From: Dyadobacter arcticus
GTDB taxonomy: Bacteria; Bacteroidota; Bacteroidia; Cytophagales; Spirosomataceae
DNA: 64,000 nucleotides
Assembly: GCF_011762185.1 (NCBI RefSeq)
Contig: NZ_JAASQJ010000002.1
Location: 620,001-684,000 of the forward strand
Direction of reading: 5' to 3'
Shown: positions 1 through 9,458 of the stretch, piece after piece
How the letters are laid out: the number at the start of each line of letters is the position of its first letter
Position numbering within the stretch: the first letter of the stretch is position 1
The notes under the pieces: model-generated
What the model was told of the DNA's origin: nothing
The model's input: the letters and a program-made list of their open reading frames with translations, nothing else
The model's database searches: none
Translations under genes and position numbers: made by a program

Positions 1-279
1 AGAATTAAATGTTACTTAAATTAAAAAAAAACGGCAGCGGCCACTGTAAAAATCGGCATGGGTTTCACAGCGCGGAATTTACTGATATTTGTGAGTGGTA
101 TACAATTCTCGGCGGCGTTATTAAATTATAAAAATTTACATGCAATGCCCTATGTTGGCGATTATAACGATTGTAAAGTTTCTTGACTTTGATTAGCCCC
201 CTCAAAGTGTTATTTTTAAAATGCGCACTATTTTTTTCGAATTTCAATCGCACAACGGGCTAGAGTAACTCAAATTGAT

Positions 280-894
280 ATGCCAAAAGAAAAGCAAACT
301 ACCAAAAAGCAAGAAAAATACACACTGATTCTTGATGCTGCTGAAACATTAATGAAAAAGAAAGGGCTTTATTCTTTAAATATGGATGAAGTATCTTACT
401 TTTCCAACTTGGCAAAAGGTACTCTATATCTCTATTTCAGAAGTAAGGAAGAAATTCTTGCTGCATTGGCCTTAAAAGCAAGAATATTATTGTTAGCTCA
501 TTTCGAGAAAGCTGTTTTAAACGAAAATCAACCTATTCAGCAACTTAAAGCAATCATACATGCAAACTATACCTTTCTCAAAAATAATCCTCTGTATTAC
601 GAATTAGTTTCTTTCTACGAAATTAATGATAGAGAAACAGAAACCGAAGAAATGTCAGCTGTTATTCTTAGAATTACGGAACTGGTAATCGGCATCATAA
701 AAAATGGCCAGCTCGCGGGAGAAATCGATAGCAGGATCGATCCTTCCATTTTGTCTTTCACCATGTGGGGCATGACAGTGGGTATTATGCAGTTGCTGAA
801 GGTAAAAGCAGCTACCATTAGCAATCATCCAAATTTATCAGAAAATATAGTCCTTGACAATTACATCAAAGTCTTCCTAGATGGCATTAAATAA
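280..894 (+). CDS. TetR/AcrR family transcriptional regulator
   Basis: A 204-residue protein with the TetR layout: an N-terminal helix-turn-helix at about residues 15-60 (ILDAAETLMKKKG, then MDEVSYFSNLAKGTLYLYF, the typical recognition helix ending in LYxYFxSKEEI) and a divergent all-helical ligand domain behind it. TetR proteins are usually dimeric repressors released by a small ligand. It lies directly upstream of and in the same direction as an FAD monooxygenase, and its stop codon sits inside a 10-bp-arm inverted repeat that could be its operator. I infer local control of the monooxygenase. The ligand cannot be read from sequence. Confidence 0.9.
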   Translation: MPKEKQTTKKQEKYTLILDAAETLMKKKGLYSLNMDEVSYFSNLAKGTLYLYFRSKEEILAALALKARILLLAHFEKAVLNENQPIQQLKAIIHANYTFLKNNPLYYELVSFYEINDRETETEEMSAVILRITELVIGIIKNGQLAGEIDSRIDPSILSFTMWGMTVGIMQLLKVKAATISNHPNLSENIVLDNYIKVFLDGIK

Positions 895-915
895 AAATGA
901 CTGCTAGTCATTTTT
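893..915. promoter_or_regulatory. Perfect inverted repeat, candidate TetR operator
   Basis: Arms AAAAATGACT (893-902) and AGTCATTTTT (906-915) are perfect reverse complements separated by GCT. The repeat overlaps the TetR stop codon and lies just upstream of a TAtgTTTG box and the monooxygenase. A dyad of this length directly beside a TetR gene suggests an operator. It could also act as a weak terminator hairpin because of the trailing T run, although the stem is AT-rich. Confidence 0.5.
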
Positions 916-929
916 CTAAATTATTTTAC

Positions 930-937
930 TATGTTTG
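930..937 (+). promoter_or_regulatory. Possible -7 promoter box for the monooxygenase
   Basis: TATGTTTG matches the Bacteroidota -7 consensus TAnnTTTG and lies 25 bases upstream of the ATG at 963. No TTG is seen at the expected -33 distance, so support is partial. Confidence 0.35.
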
Positions 938-962
938 TACATCACATGTAAAAGATAGTAAG

Positions 963-2552
963 ATGATTAGTTATGCTGCTGATGTTCTGGTTGTTGGCGC
1001 TGGTCCAACCGGACTAGCCTTGTCTAATGCTCTACACAAACTTGGAACTTCATTAATGCTCATCGAGGTCAATACAAGCACTTCGATACATACAAAGGCT
1101 ACAAACCTAATGCAAGGGACATTGGAGCAGCTTAGCATTTATGGGTTAAGTGACATTATGTATAGGGAAGGTGGCAGTATGAAGCGTTACATGATGAACA
1201 CTTACGGCAGCAATGTGAGTCCGCGTGACATGCATTTACAAGAGAGTCCGCATCATAATGTTATTTTCTTGGGTCAGGATTTGATTGATGGAAACCTGGC
1301 AGAAGAATTCCTGAAAACAGGAAATGAAATACATTTTAAAAATCGTCTGCTTAAATTAGAACAAACAGATGAAGGTGTAGAAGCTACCATAGATGCAAAC
1401 GGGGTAGAAAAGGTTTATTGGTTTAAATATGTTGTTGGCTGTGATGGTGCCCGAAGCATTACCCGAACTTTTACAAAATGCAATTTCGAGCCTGTTAGAA
1501 CTGGAAAATACGTTTGGCAGGCAGATGCTACTTTATCCTGGAAGCGACTTAAAACAATGAAGCAAATGTGGCTTTATTACTACGATATAGGCTTCGGTGC
1601 AATTATTCACTTGCCCAATAACCTAACCAAGGTAATGGCTTTTGAACCAAAAGAGAGTATCCCTAACAGACTTCCAACACTGGAAGAAATGCAACTGAAA
1701 TTAAGAAAAATGTGTGGGGATGAAACGGCGACATTAAGCAATCCCCAATGGCTTAGTCACGGTGAGCTCTTAACCGGTGTTGCGCCCTCGCTGATAGATA
1801 ATAGAATTATACTTGCTGGTGATTCCTGTAATCCAATTCTTCCAAATGGTGGACAAGGATTAAACATTGGTATACAGGATGGACTTAATTTAGCTTGGAA
1901 ATTGAGCGACGTCCTGCAAGGTTACGCTTCAAAAATTTTATTAGATACCTACAATCAAGAACGTAGAGGACTTAGATTAGCTTTGGAAAAAGTACAATTG
2001 AACACTTTAAAATATACGTTACCGGCACCTAAATTTAACCAGTGGTTTTTGAAGAAGTTTGGAAACCTGTTACTCAATAAATTTTGGAATAACCTTGCAA
2101 TCGTTTTTAGTCAATTAAATTTAAACTATAAGGATAGCGATTTATCGAAAGATTTTTTACGCAAAAAAGGAGTAATTGCTGGTTTTCGAATTTTGGATGC
2201 GGATATTGTTAAGGCATCGACAAATACAGAAGTTTCACTTTTTCAGGAACTGGCAACACCAAAGTGGAAACTGATTTTATTTGACAATCTCAAACAATGC
2301 GATTTAGATAAACTCTTATTTGAGCCAGAATTTAGTTGGATTAATAAGTTAATTCTTACGAGCTCGACGATCACAACTTATCCAATTCAAAATCTATATT
2401 ATGATATTGATGAGTTGGCTCATAAGAGATATGGAATCAAAGAACCAACTCTTTTATTAATAAGACCTGATAATTACGTTGGCCTTCGTTGTAGCCCTTC
2501 CAATACAGATGTAATGATTACCTACCTTAAAAATTGGTTCCCTCATATATAA
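963..2552 (+). CDS. FAD-dependent aromatic hydroxylase-type monooxygenase
   Basis: Family of PheA/TfdB/tetracycline-type flavin monooxygenases, which use NAD(P)H and O2 to hydroxylate small aromatic or polycyclic compounds. Seen: the dinucleotide-binding GxGxxG as VGAGPTGLA close to the N-terminus, a VGCDGARS DG motif in the middle, and the FAD-binding GD motif LAGDSCNPILPNGGQGLNIG before a helix reading NLAWKL. A C-terminal thioredoxin-like region of about 150 residues follows. An ATG at 897 would add 22 residues, but the 963 ATG puts the Rossmann strand at the usual place and leaves the operator-like repeat and -7 box untranslated, so I chose 963. The neighbouring TetR gene suggests inducible detoxification or catabolism; the substrate is unknown. 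Confidence 0.85.
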   Translation: MISYAADVLVVGAGPTGLALSNALHKLGTSLMLIEVNTSTSIHTKATNLMQGTLEQLSIYGLSDIMYREGGSMKRYMMNTYGSNVSPRDMHLQESPHHNVIFLGQDLIDGNLAEEFLKTGNEIHFKNRLLKLEQTDEGVEATIDANGVEKVYWFKYVVGCDGARSITRTFTKCNFEPVRTGKYVWQADATLSWKRLKTMKQMWLYYYDIGFGAIIHLPNNLTKVMAFEPKESIPNRLPTLEEMQLKLRKMCGDETATLSNPQWLSHGELLTGVAPSLIDNRIILAGDSCNPILPNGGQGLNIGIQDGLNLAWKLSDVLQGYASKILLDTYNQERRGLRLALEKVQLNTLKYTLPAPKFNQWFLKKFGNLLLNKFWNNLAIVFSQLNLNYKDSDLSKDFLRKKGVIAGFRILDADIVKASTNTEVSLFQELATPKWKLILFDNLKQCDLDKLLFEPEFSWINKLILTSSTITTYPIQNLYYDIDELAHKRYGIKEPTLLLIRPDNYVGLRCSPSNTDVMITYLKNWFPHI

Positions 2553-2694
2553 TCTGTATCAAGAAAAGAGCGCTTTGCTGAGACAAGTTCAGGGTCTAGG
2601 TATTGACCGGGGATGCTTGGTTTTTAATTTTGGATCAATTTGCTGGGTCTCAATAATCAATCGAACGTGACACGGCTTGTTTCGCCTCAAAAGA

Positions 2695-2740
2695 AGCGAC
2701 CCTGGTAAAGAAAACTTCCGTTTTCTTTACCAGGGTCGCT
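2695..2740. repeat. Perfect 21-bp inverted repeat (hairpin)
   Basis: Left arm 2695-2715 and right arm 2720-2740 are exact reverse complements with a TTCC loop. The arms begin AGCGACCCTGGTAAAG. The hairpin follows the monooxygenase by about 140 bases but lacks a following T run. The rest of 2553-2840 shows no gene. It could be a terminator, a processed RNA end or a relic of a small mobile element, given the resolvase relic just downstream. Confidence 0.7.
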
Positions 2741-2840
2741 GATGTCAAAACTCCTAAAATCATATCTATTCCAGTAAATAAACTTGGTCAATAAATCAAG
2801 GTAAAGTAATTGTCGCTGTAACAAGTTTTTTTTCTCAATT

Positions 2841-3032
2841 ATGCTTATTGGCTATGCAAGGGTCTCGACCCACGATCAACAGCTGGATGCTCAGGAAGAT
2901 TTGCTGAAGGCTGCCGCCCAGATCGCCAAAAGCCAGGGTGACACTGATCATTACCAGGTATTGATGGCGCGCTCGAAGAATTACAGGAATATGTTCGATC
3001 CTTCGACGAGGTTTATGCGTAGTTCGGTTTAA
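2841..3032 (+). pseudogene. Chimeric relic: resolvase N-terminus fused to GH92 fragment
   Basis: The first 25 residues (MLIGYARVSTHDQQLDAQ) are the start of a serine recombinase/resolvase with the catalytic Ser in RVS. From about residue 27 the frame changes to a piece resembling glycoside hydrolase family 92 mannosidases (KNYRNMFDPSTRFMR, compare the usual NYKNLFDPxTGFMR). The total is only 63 residues, against about 190 for a resolvase and over 700 for GH92. Neither could be active. It records a deletion that joined two unrelated genes. Confidence 0.7.
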
Positions 3033-3097
3033 CCACCGAATTTATGCATTGCTCCAAGCGGTGACATAGGCACTGAAAATAAGAAAAACCAAATATT

Positions 3098-4531
3098 TTA
3101 CTTTCCCATGAGTTTATTCCAATCGTATTTATCCTTTGCCGCAGTGTTCCGTTTGGATAATTCTGAAAGCATTTTGGAAATTGAGGACTTATCAATCCAC
3201 TGACCATTTACAACTACACCAGAAATCCGCCTCGCATTTTTCACATCTTCGAGTGGGTTGGAGTCGAGCAAGACAAGGTCAGCGCGTTTACCTTTTTCAA
3301 CAGTTCCGATTTCACTTTCAAGGCCAAGCCAAATCGCAGGAAGGCGTGTGGCCGAACTCAGTACCTCTTCTGGTGTCAACCCAGCTTCCACCAATTGCTC
3401 CATTTCATGGTGCAATGAAAATCCCGCCACAACTCCTGAAACCCCCGTATCTGTTCCTGTTACAATCGGCACGCCAGCAAGTTTAAAGGCGCGCACCAGT
3501 TTTTTATTAAAATCAACCATTTTCTTGAAATAATCTCTGCGCTCGGAAGTGGTATCCTGATGGTAGTTGTTAGCGGTCAACCATTTGCTCTGCAAGAGCG
3601 GGTGTACATATTGAAGCGTCGGTGATGTGCGAAGCTCATCAATGGAACGTACCTGGCTCGAAATCCATGATAAGGCGGTTAAAGTCGGGGTAAGCCAGGT
3701 TCCATTCTCTTTTGCTAGTATTGCAAATCGCTGCGCATCTTCTTCGCTAAAATCTTTTGAGTGTTTAGTGAATTCCTCAGCATGCGCGACCATTCCATAG
3801 TAAGGAACGAAAGCCTGTTTCAGCTTTCCTTGAAACGCATCAGGAATATGCCCGATGGTTTTTAATCCCTGCGCATGGGCTTCATCGATAATAGCTTTGT
3901 AAGTCTCGACATTTAGACCTGAATACACTTTTATAAATTCGTACCCTTCGGCTTTCGCACTGCGAACGGCTTGCCGGCCATCAGTGGCAGTATTTACCTT
4001 CCTTCCTATCCCCTGCCCCCCGTCAATAAGTGCAGCCAAAGCCATTCGTGGACCAATAACATTCCCCCTGGCAATGGCGTTTCTTTGAGAAAACGAACCA
4101 AAACTTGCATTCAGGTTGAATATTGTAGTGACGCCATTAGCAACGTAAGGCGTCACAAGATCCTGGGTGTCAAAGAAAACGGAGGCATCTTGTGTAGGAA
4201 GCTTTGTACCAACATAAAAGTCAGTGGGTACATGTACGTGCATATCTATAAAACCAGGAACAAGCCATTTACCTTTGCCCTGAATTACCTCTACCCCCGC
4301 CGGAATTTGCCCATTTATAGACTCTATTCGGTTATCCCTAATTACCACAGTAGCATTATAGATAACCTCATTCTTCAAGGTCATCGGAATAATATTCACA
4401 TTTTTAATGGCGTAGATGGCGTTATTGCGTATAATCCCCTGGGGAACATCAGACTTTGAGGGTAATGCGCGACACGCCACAGCAACCAAGAAAAAACTGA
4501 TCCAGATTCGGTAAAAAAGTTTGCTGCCCAT
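3098..4531 (-). CDS. Secreted amidohydrolase-family protein
   Basis: Metal-dependent amidohydrolase of the imidazolonepropionase/prolidase-like branch. Seen: the HxH metal motif in GFIDMHVHVP, a KVYSG lysine region, metal His candidates in GHIPD and AHAEEF, and the catalytic Asp in GTDTGVSG, followed by the typical C-terminal beta domain (GTVEKGKRADLVLLDSNPLEDV). The N-terminus MGSKLFYRIWISFFLVAVAC is a signal peptide with a weak lipobox, so it probably acts in the periplasm or on the envelope. An ATG at 4570 would add 13 residues, but a TAAATTTG -7-like box (4558-4565) lies across that segment, which favours 4531. The substrate (a peptide, cyclic amide or similar) is not determinable. Confidence 0.85.
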   Translation of the reverse strand: MGSKLFYRIWISFFLVAVACRALPSKSDVPQGIIRNNAIYAIKNVNIIPMTLKNEVIYNATVVIRDNRIESINGQIPAGVEVIQGKGKWLVPGFIDMHVHVPTDFYVGTKLPTQDASVFFDTQDLVTPYVANGVTTIFNLNASFGSFSQRNAIARGNVIGPRMALAALIDGGQGIGRKVNTATDGRQAVRSAKAEGYEFIKVYSGLNVETYKAIIDEAHAQGLKTIGHIPDAFQGKLKQAFVPYYGMVAHAEEFTKHSKDFSEEDAQRFAILAKENGTWLTPTLTALSWISSQVRSIDELRTSPTLQYVHPLLQSKWLTANNYHQDTTSERRDYFKKMVDFNKKLVRAFKLAGVPIVTGTDTGVSGVVAGFSLHHEMEQLVEAGLTPEEVLSSATRLPAIWLGLESEIGTVEKGKRADLVLLDSNPLEDVKNARRISGVVVNGQWIDKSSISKMLSELSKRNTAAKDKYDWNKLMGK

Positions 4532-4641
4532 TGGTAATTGTGCCAGATCGTTAAATACAAATTTACCCATTAAATATTCCAGGTTACTTAATCTTCATCC
4601 TCTGTAGGGTTGCAAGACAGATAATAAGGCCTATCTTCACT

Positions 4642-5907
4642 ATGGTTAAATCAGAAAAGGACGTAGAGCACCTAATCCAGCACCTGTACGCACGAAGAGA
4701 AACCATACTTAGCAGTTGGCGAACTATATGCATTCAAACCCAAACCCAAATTACCAATACAAGCTTTTCTCAGCAGGAGTTTAACGACCACGTGCCTGCT
4801 ATACTAGACATCCTGGCGCAGCGTCTCAAAGGTGAACCTGATGAACCCAACCTGATAGACCAGGCCAGGGACCACGGTCTGCACCGGTGGCAGCATGGCT
4901 ACTCACTACCGGAACTCCTAACAGAACTGGAAATACTTTATGGGGTGATACTCGATGAAGTACAGGGGTTTCAGAAGACTTACGATAAGCTCGATGTAGA
5001 CATCTTCTCTATTGTCCACCGCCAGGTTTTCAATTTATTCGGTGAAACCAGCCGTGGAAGTGTACTTTATTATGACAAGCTGCGGCAAACCAGTGCAGCG
5101 GCGCAGGCAAATGCCATGCAACACGAACTTGAAGGGCTCGAACAACTCAGTAAAGACCGTAGCGAGCACTTACGCCACAGTACGCACGACTTACGTTCTG
5201 GGTTTAGCTTCATGGTCGGGGCCACCCAGTTACTGCAAATGCCTAATACACAAGAAGAAATAATTAAGCTGGTTGATATGCTGAACTTAAACCTTTCTTC
5301 TATACGTGGCATGCTCTTTCAGCTGACTGATTATGCCCCTATCGAAGCCAATCAGGAAACATTAGATATCAAAGAATTTGATGTAGCTGCTATGCTTCAA
5401 AAAGTTGTAAGTACTGCTCAGCCCATCGCAGATCAGCACAATTTAACTTTAAGAGCGGATGGACCTAGCACCCTTTTTGTAAAAAGTGATTCTGTCAAAG
5501 TTCAACGGATTGTTCAGAACCTTTTATACAATGCTTTAAAGTACACAAAAAAAGGAGGTATATATATTTCCTGGACAAAGGAAAATGACACTCACTGGAC
5601 ACTTAGCATCCAGGATACGGGACCAGGATATAAGCCCAATAGCCCCGTTCATTTATCAGTAGAGCAATTGAAGCCTCTGGGTCAGCCGATCAATACACAT
5701 CAGGCAGGCGGACGATCTGGGAATCCATTCGATGCGCCGCCTTCGACGGATCAAATTAAAAATCCTTATGCTTCCCAAATGAAAGAAAGTGAAGGATTAG
5801 GACTGTTTATCGTTAAAAAGTTGTGTGAGTTGCTAAGTGCCAGTATGGATATTGAAAGCGAGCCTGGTGAAGGCACTCTCGTCAGGGTCAGGTTTATCTT
5901 GGAGTAA
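4642..5907 (+). CDS. Sensor histidine kinase with RsbRD-like N-terminal domain
   Basis: A 421-residue cytosolic kinase without membrane segments. Residues about 10-150 resemble the RsbRD/RsbT-co-antagonist N-terminal sensor domain. The phosphoacceptor region is HLRHSTHDLRSGF near residue 180, followed by a HATPase domain with N box NLLYNALKYT, G1 DTGPGY and G2 GLGLFIVKKL. A Pro/Gly-rich loop of about 45 residues lies between the G1 and G2 boxes. It is transcribed divergently from the amidohydrolase. No partner response regulator is adjacent; the CheB relic downstream is the only signalling neighbour. Confidence 0.85.
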   Translation: MVKSEKDVEHLIQHLYARRETILSSWRTICIQTQTQITNTSFSQQEFNDHVPAILDILAQRLKGEPDEPNLIDQARDHGLHRWQHGYSLPELLTELEILYGVILDEVQGFQKTYDKLDVDIFSIVHRQVFNLFGETSRGSVLYYDKLRQTSAAAQANAMQHELEGLEQLSKDRSEHLRHSTHDLRSGFSFMVGATQLLQMPNTQEEIIKLVDMLNLNLSSIRGMLFQLTDYAPIEANQETLDIKEFDVAAMLQKVVSTAQPIADQHNLTLRADGPSTLFVKSDSVKVQRIVQNLLYNALKYTKKGGIYISWTKENDTHWTLSIQDTGPGYKPNSPVHLSVEQLKPLGQPINTHQAGGRSGNPFDAPPSTDQIKNPYASQMKESEGLGLFIVKKLCELLSASMDIESEPGEGTLVRVRFILE

Positions 5908-6041
5908 ATATCCGAATCCGCAATGACTTTAGAAGTATAATGCACCTGTCAATAGCTTGATAGCAGGCAATAGACATTAGAGATTATGATTGGCACTTGA
6001 AGATGCATGCTTATTTATAAGATATAAACCACATTAACGAT

Positions 6042-6341
6042 TTGGTTAAAAGGGGACCAAAAGAAAACCGTTTCCGCCCCTCGATTGATGCATTAATGCG
6101 ATCGGCGCGCGTCATTGGCGTCGTGCTGACAGGATTTCTTAATGATGGCACCTCCGGGCTCTGGTCTATCAAGCGATTTGGCGGGGTTACCATCATTCAA
6201 AACCCACAGGATGCCCTTTATCCCGATATGCCTCGTAACGTGCTCGAATACGTTGACGTAGACCATAATTTGCCACTTGCAGATATCGGGGCCCTCCTCA
6301 ATAAACTAATCGATCAGCCTGTAGTCGACAGCCCTGCTTGA
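6042..6341 (+). pseudogene. CheB-type methylesterase, C-terminal relic
   Basis: About 99 residues matching the end of CheB methylesterases: RGPKENRFRPSIDALMRSA, then VIGVVLTGFLNDGTSG with the catalytic Asp region, then FGGVTIIQNPQDALYPDMP. The N-terminal half with the catalytic Ser and His is absent, only a TTG is available as a start, and a few residues are missing between MRSA and RVIGVV. Full CheB domains are about 190 residues. I call this a decayed gene. Confidence 0.75.
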
Positions 6342-6532
6342 ATTTATCTATGCCCAGGGCCAGATCAATGAAGTGAAGTTGTAAACGCTCTATCACTGTT
6401 TTGGCTTGGGTAGATAAGCTATAAAACATAATACGTTAACTGAATTTTCAAATGGGGTATTCAAATGCTTGTAAAATATCCCATTTTCTGGCCATTATGA
6501 TAACCATACTTTTTGCCACAACATGCTTCGCT

Positions 6533-8158
6533 TCATTGAACAAGCATCGGAGATAAAAGCTCAATTTCATTTTCCATCTGATTTATTAAGTCTGGCAATT
6601 GCCCGCCTTCAAAAACCGTAGCGTCTTCAAGCTCCTGGGCAATCTTCGTCACCTGCGCCAAATAAGCGGAAGCTGCCGCCCCTTTTATTTTATGGCCAAT
6701 CGATTTAATGGCATCAAGGTCTTTTTTTTCGTAGGATTTCTTTAAATCAGACAGTCCTCCGGTTAATGTCTGGTTGATAAGTGTTAAGAATTCAGCTATG
6801 AACAGTTCATCATCCATATAGATTTCTTTCACCTTCTCTCTGTCAAAATGTTGGTTTTTTAGGACTTTCATGTCAGCACCAGAAACGGACTTTACTGTTA
6901 GGTTTAGGTACTTGTTCAAAACCTGCCTAATGGTATCTTCAACGAAGGGTTTGGCAATAAAATCACTCATCCCCGCAGCCAGGCACCTTTCCTTTTCCCC
7001 CTTCACATTACCAGCAGTAAGCGCTATGATCGGCACAGCTTTTCCTTGCGCTAGGTGCCGGATTGCCCTAGAGGCATCATAGCCATTCATTTCAGGCATT
7101 TGAATATCCATGAAAACCAGGTCTGGATCATTTTCCCGGTATAAGTTGGCAGCTTCCACCCCATTCTTTGCTTCAATGATCTTTGCATGCGGCATAACCC
7201 TGGTGACCATGGTCTTTGCCAGGAACATGTTAGCAGGATTGTCTTCCGCAATCAGGATCAGGCTTTCTTGATTCAATGGCTGCGGGGCGCTGAACGGTAT
7301 AGGCTGCTCAGTAACCGGAACACCATCTTCAAACAACCTGGAAAGGCATAAGGCAACGTCATTAAGCTTCACAGGTTTGATAACCCTGTGTTTGATGCCA
7401 AGTAAACCGCTGGCCGTGGTGACCGTAGCGTCATCTGCTGAACTGGTCAGCAGGATGATCGGAAGTTTTTCAGATGATCTATTCTGCCGGATCCTTCCAA
7501 TTGTTTCCAGTCCGTCCATCTGAGGCATATGGTAATCCATTAAAACGGCATCATAATCTTTTGTAGCTATTAAGTCCAGCGCGCTAGCGCCACTGCCGGC
7601 CAGGTCACAGTCAATCGAAAACAGCATCAGCATGTTTTGAAGAATGGTCCGGTTATGCTCGTTGTCGTCAACAACCAATAACTTTCTTATTGCATTGGTA
7701 TTTCCCCAAGCTGTCGGCAAGCCTTGCTCGGCTTTAACGCTTAGGTCGAAATAAAAGGTACTGCCCTTTCCGGGAATGCTATCCAGTTGAAGCCTGCCCC
7801 CCATCATCGCTAAAAGCTTGTTTGAAATGGTCAGCCCTAAACCGGTACCGCCGTATTTCTTTGTTGTCGTGCCATCCTCCTGGGCAAATGCAGTGAATAT
7901 TTTTTCCTGTTTATCGGCTTTTATCCCGATCCCTGTATCGCGGACCGAAAACCGGCAGATCACTTCGTCAATGGCCTGACCTTGATTTGAGAGCACTTCG
8001 ACTTTCAACTCTATCTCGCCAATTTCTGTAAATTTAGCTGCATTACTTAACAAATTGATCAATACCTGCTTCAAGCGGACACCATCCACCCATGCGAAAC
8101 GAGGTAGGCCGGATGGAATGTATGTCATTGTCGAGCATTGCCACAGCCGCTGGTGCAT
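6533..8158 (-). pseudogene. Hybrid histidine kinase relic, C-terminal part (HATPase-REC-REC-HPt)
   Basis: Contains a kinase ATPase domain (NLLSNAAKFTE, VRDTGIGI, GGTGLGLTI), a first receiver domain (LLVVDDNEHNR, VLMDYHMPQMDG), a second receiver (LIAEDNPANM, VFMDIQMPEMNG) and a C-terminal HPt domain (SIGHKIKGAAAS). The first 15 or so residues are an artefact of the changed frame. The dimerisation domain with the phosphoacceptor His is missing: near 8110-8125 the sequence jumps from a PAS domain in another frame straight to the ATPase domain. The receiver and HPt domains look undamaged. It is the 3' part of one broken gene that continues to 9458. Confidence 0.8.
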
Positions 8159-8966
8159 GTTCTACGAACGCCATGAGCCTGGCCCGCTCCTCTTTCAGCT
8201 CCTGTTCCACCTTCCTACGTGCCGATAGATCGGTTGCTACCCCCAAATAACCGATGATCTCATTGTGGTAATTACGGATGACCGTAACTACCAGACTGAC
8301 TGGGATCTGGATGCCATATTTTGTCTTGTAAGTCCACTCCCTTATCTCGGAAGATTCGAGCTCCGTTTTATGGACAAATGTGCGGAACCCTGTAACCGGT
8401 ATACCATACTGGGATGAGAGTTGATTACTTTGATTAGCGATTTCGCTTTCCAGGTGAAAGACTGCAAGGCTGGCCTTTCCCACCACATCCTCAGGCGAGT
8501 AGCGCAATAATTTTTCAGCCCCTTTATTGAAAACGGTAATAACCCCATTCCTATCGGTGGCAATTATGCTTACCTCCGAAGCTGAATTGAGAACATTGTC
8601 TAACATGTTCCGGGAGTCACTAACTTCCAGCTCAATCCGCTTCTTTTCGTCAATGTCCTGGAAAGTCCCATAAAGCCTTTTGCATTTGCCGTTGTCAAAT
8701 TCAGCATGCCCGATCGCACGCACCCATATCGACCTGCCTTTGCCCGTGATAAGCTCAACTTCTACATTATAATCCCCTTCGCCGGCAACCGCCTGCTCGA
8801 ATGCAGTTACTATTTTATTTTTACTTTCCCCTTCTTTGTAAAAGTCAATGGCTGCTTTCAAATTTGGGACAAAGCCGTCTTCAACTTCATGAATGTCCCT
8901 TGTCACTTGTGACCAGAAGATGGTATTATTGACCAGGTTCAACCTCCCAGCCGCCCACCCGGGCAA
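8043..8966 (-). pseudogene. Hybrid histidine kinase relic, middle part (PAS domains)
   Basis: Two and a half PAS domains: residues about 10-125 (ending GTFQDIDEKKRIE), about 130-260 (NVLNSASEVSIIATDRNG, YLGVATDLSARRKVEQELKEE) and the start of a third (FVEHAPAAVAMLDND). The last residues after LDND are out of frame with the kinase core that follows. At its own start, the segment beginning NLVNNTIFWSQ continues the GGWEV segment of the upstream fragment in a different frame, so a second frameshift lies near 8935-8945. Confidence 0.75.
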
Positions 8967-9458
8967 CCTGATTGGTTTGCAAAAGCATTTCCTGGGTCCT
9001 TTGAAGGTCCTTTTCCATCAGGTGGCTCTCGGTCACATCAATCGAGTTCCCCACAACATACTTTGATCCATCCCGGCCTGTAACCAGGGTATTATGGTAG
9101 CTCCATATCTTCAACGAGCCGTTTTTATGCAAGGTGGTCATCAGGCCCATCGACTTTCCTGTCTGGGAAATTTCGCGCAAGTACTGATGAAATGCGGGGT
9201 GGTGCTTTGCTGGTAATATTTGAAGCAAATTGGTGTTTATTAACTCATCCGGATGATAACCAATCAGGTTAGCCCTTAAAAAAAACAATTACTTCTACAA
9301 AACAGCCTTGCAATAGCCAAAGAAATAATCTCCTTATCTGTTTGATTCTTTTGCTTGCTGTTAGGTACTATTTGGTCAGGTTCTGATCCTATTTTAAATT
9401 TTAACTCCAAAGAAGGGCTAAAAAAATCGCTGCCCGACAAAGATTGGCGCTGGTTCAT
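8926..9458 (-). pseudogene. Hybrid histidine kinase relic, N-terminal part
   Basis: From 9458 a reading frame begins immediately after the stop of the response regulator (TGA then ATG). It runs into a run of eight T (minus strand, near 9278-9285). One more T would join it to the next frame, which reads FFLRANLIGYHPDELINT and a PAS domain ending VGNSIDVTESH, then ARVGGWEV. The first 55 residues show no recognisable domain, and the first half of the PAS fold is absent. Together with the two segments downstream this is one gene with at least three lesions. Confidence 0.6.

Noticed and set aside
65..253. Minus-strand frame at the left edge
   Set aside because: 62 codons of low-complexity composition, no family resemblance, and it lies in the promoter region of the TetR gene.
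3136..3533. Plus-strand frames opposite the amidohydrolase
   Set aside because: They are antisense shadows of a gene whose family motifs are intact.
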